A stretch of 64,000 nucleotides of DNA, taken from NCBI GenBank assembly GCA_029721435.1, contig CM056577.1, forward strand, positions 27,049,719 to 27,113,718, read 5' to 3'. A model generated the notes under the pieces. It was not told where the DNA came from. It saw only the letters and a list, made by a program, of their open reading frames with translations, and searched no databases. The position numbers and the translations under genes were made by a program. The number at the start of each line of letters is the position of its first letter. Position 1 is the stretch's first letter. This document shows positions 58,378 to 64,000 of the stretch, one piece after another. This DNA is from Gymnothorax reevesii. Its lineage: Eukaryota > Chordata > Actinopteri > Anguilliformes > Muraenidae.

Positions 58378-58413
58378 TATATTATTATTATTGTTATTGT
58401 TATTATTATTATA
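58378..58413 (+). repeat. (ATT)n microsatellite
   Basis: A trinucleotide run interrupted by GTT units. Confidence 0.9.
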
Positions 58414-60300
58414 TTTTTGCAGATTTAATTTTGGCAACGCTCCTCTGTGCATTGGATGCTGTTGGATTTTGTGTGCTGCGGTGACTTGTGCGATTTAATT
58501 CCCTGTGTGTGTGCGCGCAAAAAGAACTGTGATAAAAGCGCTCTATCGCTGGTGATGCTGTGCTCGGGAAGCAGGTTATTGACTCAAAAGTCGCAAGTTT
58601 ATCGTTGCTGTAGCCTACCTTAAACAGGACATTGAAAAGAGTTGGTGGGGATGGTACACGATTGTCTTAATTCTCCTGTTGTAAGGTCATCCTGGGAATG
58701 AGAGCAAAAGAGAGGAAAGATGTTCCATGCGTTCAAGCCTGATATAAGAGCATTACTTGTAGATTATTATGAACGGTCGGGGATGAGGTTTCCTACTCGG
58801 GGTTTACAAGGACTGCATAAAATATTCAAGGGATGTGAAAGCTACCGCAACGCTTACTCTTTAATTAGTATTCTGTGGATACGAGTTTCACTGCGACGTC
58901 TTTGGTGAGATTCTGTGCATATTATTATTATTCTTTTTGTTGTTGTTTTTGTCGTCGTCGTCGTCTTCGGTAAAAAAAAAGACTGATTATTTTCCCCTTT
59001 TTAAGTCATTTAAGGCTAACGGCAGAGTTTGTTTTCCATGCATGTGCGATTGTGTCAATGCCAGGAGAAGTAGGTTTCGGTGGCCGTAGAATATCAGTCT
59101 TAAGATTTATTTTCAGTAAGGGCAGAAACTCTGTTCAAAGTGGCTGTTTCTCCTCTTTAGTCTTGTTCCAGAACTATGATGCACCCACGCCACGACTGGT
59201 AGACGTAGCAAACCATTCTGTGTACGAGTATGGGCAGCAAAACGCTAGTATTGGAGAAAAAAGTGCAAACCGCTGCTTCGGCTTGAAAAGTTGTCTAACA
59301 TGATCTAAGCGTAGGTAATAGGCTGCGCTCGCTGATTAGCTAAATCTTCCTTTCCCCCTTTTTATTGGTCTAAGACCAAGAAGACTAAGAATTGATTAAA
59401 ATATCAAAGTTTTTAGAAGACTGGATTTATTCTTTTGTGTCGTGATTAGTACAGTAGTTCATCAAGTTATTTATTTATTTATTTATCCATGTGCTGGATA
59501 TTCAATGGCGGATAATTATGCAAAAATACGATCTCCTTATTTGACCATTTAATTCAAAGATTTTGACATGGAAGTTTTGTTCTCTCAAACTGGCAACGGG
59601 AGGAGATGGCAGGCTAGCAACGACCCGAAGCAAATTCAGCTTTTTGATGGATGTCTAAGCTGCATTCATCTCTCATAATCATGCAGCTGCATGCAGACAT
59701 TCTTACCTTCATCCTAAGGTTTAAAAAGATGGAGCGGTCCTCAACCTGAGAAACTTCTGCTGTTATTTCGTATATTGCCGCTAGATGGCGGAGGTGGTCG
59801 ATGAGAATCAGTTGTCTGTTTTTTCTGCTCCATTCTCAATTCTTATAATAAAAGGTAAAACATTTCTAAAGCTGCTGGTTCTGTGGTGTGGTTTTCATTG
59901 TTATGACGTGGCCATAGCACACTGACTTTTCTTGCCTTTCCTTGACGTGCCGATAACGAAGACCGTTGCTCCTGCTTAACGTACCATAACATCTCTAAAA
60001 ACAACGATGGCCTCCTGCATGCACTTGTAAAGATGGTCAAATGTTTCAAGGCACGTACTTAAGTGAGACTTGAGTCTGTATTCACATTTTTTAACTTGTA
60101 TCCTGGATTAAAATAAATAAATGGCACCCTCAAGTGATTTTACAAGCTTATTCGACGCAATAGATTGGCTATGATAAAAGTCATCATTTACAGATATAAT
60201 CCTGCCTTGAAAGCTAAGAAATTCAAGGAAATTGAAATGGGCCTCTGACTATTTTTAATTAGGATTTGCTGCAGTTGGCTATATCATTCATTATAGTTAC
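58414..60300. other. No gene recognised
   Basis: This stretch is non-repetitive, with moderately CpG-bearing text. A short GTC repeat lies near 58952-58966 and an ATTT run near 59466-59486. It may be intron or untranslated leader of the gene suggested by the CpG region at 57.4-58.4 kb. Confidence 0.35.
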
Positions 60301-61440
60301 TACTTAACTTGCAGCGGGGGCAAACGTTTTTGCTGTTGAATCATTTGGTCTGTGCTGAACGGACCTGATAGGCTGATGCACTGGACGTGCAGCGGGACCG
60401 GGGGTGCAGCATCAGCTCACGTGCAGAATTAATAATCGCCATTATGCCTGGCGCGGGCAGAGGGGCCCACGGCGGGGCGAGCTCAGAGTCTGAATTGGGC
60501 TTGAATTCAGCGCTTCTTTCACTGGATATATTACAGAAGATATTCAGCTTTCTTTAAATCAGAGGGCTTACGAAACAATGCTTGTTAAAAAGAGTTGATA
60601 TTGTAGGTCATGACATGCAATGGTTATGGATCACCATTATAATAATGCTGTAATAATCATAAATAATATAATATTATAATAGTATAACACAATAATATTG
60701 TGTTATTATGTGGTAATATTATATACCCTCAAACCACAGAAGATTATGCTTTAGATTATGCTTTTCGGCTGGATTTCAAACGGCATGAAGTACAGAGATG
60801 ACGAAAAGGCGAGTTGCAGAGACTGTCTCAGTTCGGAGTGAGAGCGAGCTCCCCCTTAGTCAATTACATTACGTGAACACCGCAATGTTTCTCGAGTCAG
60901 GCCAAGAGTTTAGGTCTTTATATTAATTCAGAGGCCTTCCTCCAGTGGCTCGAGATGAGTTGAATGATCGCAAGATGTGTTGCCCCGGTAACTGTAAACT
61001 TCTTGACACATAAATTATACGTATGACTCTTTTTGAATAACGCAATCATTTGTGCCCCTCTTTCAATCCCTTGATGTGAAAATAAGCGCAGATGAAAATG
61101 CCAGGTCATTTACGATGGTCAAACTGATAATGACGTGTTTACTATTCTTTTCACGTAGCCCCGCTCCAACTGTACCGACTCGAGTGCGATAATAAACGGT
61201 GCCATATGCTACCTATCCTCTCGGCACTTTGTTTGATATCCAGATGCCAGGAGAATCACGTGTGAGCGGCGTGAGCGCGCTCTCCCCAGCGGAGGACGCG
61301 GCCGCTGTCACAGCGGGAGGCGGGTCTCGCACCCGTTCGCTCCTTGTCAGGTGGCACCGGAGGCTAATGAGACTTCATCATTCGGTCCCGGGCCATTTGG
61401 TCGAGGCGCACAGAACACAGTGACCGTGTCCTCGATCAGA
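60301..61440. promoter_or_regulatory. Two CpG-rich patches
   Basis: CpG-rich patches lie at about 60330-60510 and 61200-61420, separated by AT-rich sequence with an ATAAT-rich run (60640-60720). They could be alternative promoters or regulatory islands. A 74-codon plus-strand frame at 61199-61423 coincides with the second patch and probably reflects composition. Confidence 0.3.
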
Positions 61441-62555
61441 CAAGGCTGACACGGAGCAGGTTCAGAATAAAATGTGGGGATCGAGGGTCAGTGATCTTTC
61501 AGCATTATGCGAATTGCCTTATCCCGTACAAATTCCGCAGGATTCTTCCGTAAGCATGAATGATATTGAACCGTCTTTGACCTGTACTTAAATTTTTGTT
61601 TTCACAATCTCTGGCTAGCGCAGCTGTAGGCCTCCTATGTGTATTACATTGTCCAATATAAATATGATTGTAGTTAATGTTATGATATTATGCCATCATT
61701 TGTACTAAAACCTAATCACTGTTGCTGAATATTGTACTGTTCATCTAATAGGCTACCTACCGTTTTGGTGAGAAGTTCTATTCGCGATTGTAGCGATAAA
61801 TTGTTTTATTAATATGCAACAATAAACTGGAATTCATGAGGTCTATAATTGCGCCATGCTTCTTAGATTAGTCAGTTATAGTGCTGGGTGTAGAATGAAG
61901 TGGGATTCAGCTTCTTTCCACTGTTTATAGTTGTTGCTGCACACTGAACTAACTGCCTCCATCACTCTCAAAAGTGCTCCTCAGGACTGCACTACTGCGC
62001 CATGTGTGCAGTCTGTGCCGTGGCTGCTTTGGCTTCCGAAACATGAAATGTTCTCGCAGCATCACTGAGATGTTTTGTGAATGTTACAGTAACATATAGT
62101 CAGTATGTGAGGGCAAGCAACACTTTTGAGAAAACGTTTTCCTTTTACTGGGTTACTCACTGTCAGCCACAATCAATGAGAGATTAGCTGACTATACTAA
62201 AATTGGACAATCAACAGTCGGCTGGTTCACATGGCTTGCCTGCCATTCAGTAAGAGCACAGACGGACACCCGTACAGACTACTGCGGTCTGGATTTAGTC
62301 AGTGAATGGATTGTCACATGACTTCACGAGCCTCGCATGTTTATATTCTTCCATTTGTGGAAGTAACTCTCTTTGCCAGAGGGTTTTTCTCAGGGATATT
62401 TTGGTGGGTCTGAGGAATATATTCCAAGCTTTATCTTTATGATCTCCAGACAGACATTGTTCCCTATGACTTGGCTCTTACCTGAAAAGGATATCTCATT
62501 TTAAAATGAAATATTTTTTTTTAAATGTGGGTACTAATTAGTACTTGTTAAGTGC

Positions 62556-62605
<50 letters not shown>

Positions 62606-62606
62606 A
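62556..62606 (+). repeat. A-run followed by (TA)n and (CA)n
   Basis: About 17 adenines, then TA units, then CA units. Confidence 0.95.
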
Positions 62607-63099
62607 AGTATATACAGAATAGCTATTACTTCTTTATTGGTGGTTGAGGGTAATGGCTGTTACCATTACCACTGTGTCAAATCTCTGTGTTGTCTGAGAC
62701 ATTTGTTCATACTATTATTCTAACATTGAACAATTACCCCATCTATGGTGGAGTTGGGAGTTTTGTTTTTAAGTGACCCTTTAGAATGTGAGTTTTTATC
62801 CCTCATTGCCGCTGTGGAAAAAGGCTCTTTGTGGGATGTTTGTGATGTTAAGTGGAGGTGGAGTTGGAGCATTTTCAGTAAGACATTCACAATGACAGCG
62901 TGACAGCTCTGGGGTTGTGTGAGTGTATGTATGGGGGTCTGTTTATGTGTGTGTGTGTGTGAGGGGGGGCCGGAGTGGTCTTACTCACTAGCAGCTTTGG
63001 TCATCACTTAATGTGCCACTGAATAGAGCTCCAGTCAGGCAAAAAAGGAGTGTGGAACAATACCTTGTGCAGAACAATGGTTCTTGAGTCAGGAACTTG

Positions 63100-63102
63100 T
63101 GT

Positions 63103-63138
<36 letters not shown>

Positions 63139-63220
63139 ATGCATGTGTGTGTGTGCGCATGTATGCCCATGTCTGCGTGTTTGTCTGTGTGTGTGTGTCT
63201 GTCTGTCTGTGTGTGTGGGT
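63100..63220 (+). repeat. (GT)n compound microsatellite
   Basis: A pure GT core at about 63107-63137 is followed by interrupted GTGTGC, GTCTGT and GTGTGG units. Confidence 0.95.
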
Positions 63221-64000
63221 GGGCTATGCAGGTTCTCTCTATATTATTAGGACAACACAGGGGGTCAGCATGACATTCGCTTAATGGCTTTGTATATAGA
63301 TAAATTGGATGAAATCTTTGCCGTGTAATGGATTCCTCAGATACGGTTTGTCTATTCTGATACTCTAGGCAGTTTCTGAAGGAAAATGAATTGGGAAATC
63401 AGTGCCCTGAACAGCAGAAGTGCATTATGAGAGGTCCTTACCCTTTTATTCACTCATGTGTATGATGTTTCTCATGGAGGAGGTCTCTTCACCGCACACG
63501 AAGATTTATTCCACAGATTGATATTGCTTACTGCAATAGTACATTTGTCTGTTTCACCAAACCAATCATATTCCACGGTGGGGCACTGGGCTCTGAGAAG
63601 AGTCTGCTGTATCAAGCGTTCATCTTAAAATGACCCCTCATTGGTGGTCTCTGCGCCATATATGCTGTTTTGCCTAAACATATTTATATATTGCCAAAAC
63701 ACTAAAGAACAACTTATCTTTTGATTTCACCATGTGTTTGTAAAAAAAAAAAAAAACTGGAGATTTTCCAGGTTATAAGTGAGGATAACATGAGAATCAC
63801 CTTAAATCCAAAAACTAACATGACTTTTATAACTGATTCCTCTAAGTTATTCAGTGGAACATTTTCAGGTTTTCAATTTTATGGTGTTCTAACTGCATTA
63901 TGCAATGTTTCTGGAGGGGAACTAAATGGGAAATGCTGGGCTATGTGTTTTGCTTGCTAGACCAATGGAAATGGATCAATAACGCAGCCTGGCGTCAGAC

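Larger units (their letters stand above)
61441..64000. other. No gene recognised
   Basis: AT-rich, mostly single-copy sequence with microsatellites (listed separately). A 79-codon plus-strand frame at 63721-63960 has no known motif. Confidence 0.4.

Noticed and set aside
63050..63284. Cysteine- and valine-rich frames of 66 codons
   Set aside because: They arise from the GT microsatellite and are not genes.

Overview
This window reads as nuclear DNA of a ray-finned fish, probably a teleost. It is AT-rich and intron- or intergenic-like, it has no bacterial-style gene spacing, and nearly every recognisable protein fragment comes from a transposon type common in fish genomes (Tc1/mariner, hAT, Harbinger, BEL/Pao, Gypsy, a LINE tail, tRNA-derived SINEs). 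I found no complete host protein-coding gene. Everything recognisable as coding is a broken transposon gene.

Layout. 1-1000 holds the end of a TTAA-type element. 1200-3970 is a rearranged BEL/Pao retrotransposon on the minus strand with its reverse transcriptase missing and a 215 bp hAT-like MITE inside it. 4756-6343 is a full-length Tc1-like element. 6346-10460 is mostly unexplained. 10466-11469 is a solo LTR, and 11979-12553 is a Gypsy integrase fragment. 13560-18156 is a 4.6 kb composite bounded by TTAA and matching ends; it contains an approximately 1.6 kb palindrome with another Tc1-like element (15001-16629) inserted exactly on its axis of symmetry. 18.4-20.5 kb holds duplicated unclassified repeats. 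20.6-25.9 kb holds a foldback MITE, a LINE tail, SINEs and a Harbinger element. 28726-28955 is a small element with a triplicated end. 29.2-36.2 kb looks like an A-rich, retrovirus-like relic, broken by a second copy of the first Tc1 family (31117-32728) and by a second solo LTR (33232-35496) that itself carries a hAT-type element (33521-34603). 36528-37019 is an intact SINE. 42893-43700 is a decayed Tc1, followed by a poly(A)-tailed retroelement end and a hAT foldback MITE.

From about 44 kb on, transposons become sparse, except for a three-level nest at 51595-54386 (Tc1 containing a hAT-type element containing a third element). CpG-rich, microsatellite-bearing stretches (41.6-42.5, 57.4-58.4, 60.3-60.5 and 61.2-61.4 kb) look like promoter or regulatory DNA of a nearby host gene that I cannot name. 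Candidate untranslated exons are low confidence.

The most interesting structures are the palindrome with a Tc1 on its axis, the nested insertions dated by intact target-site duplications, and the unclassified small elements.
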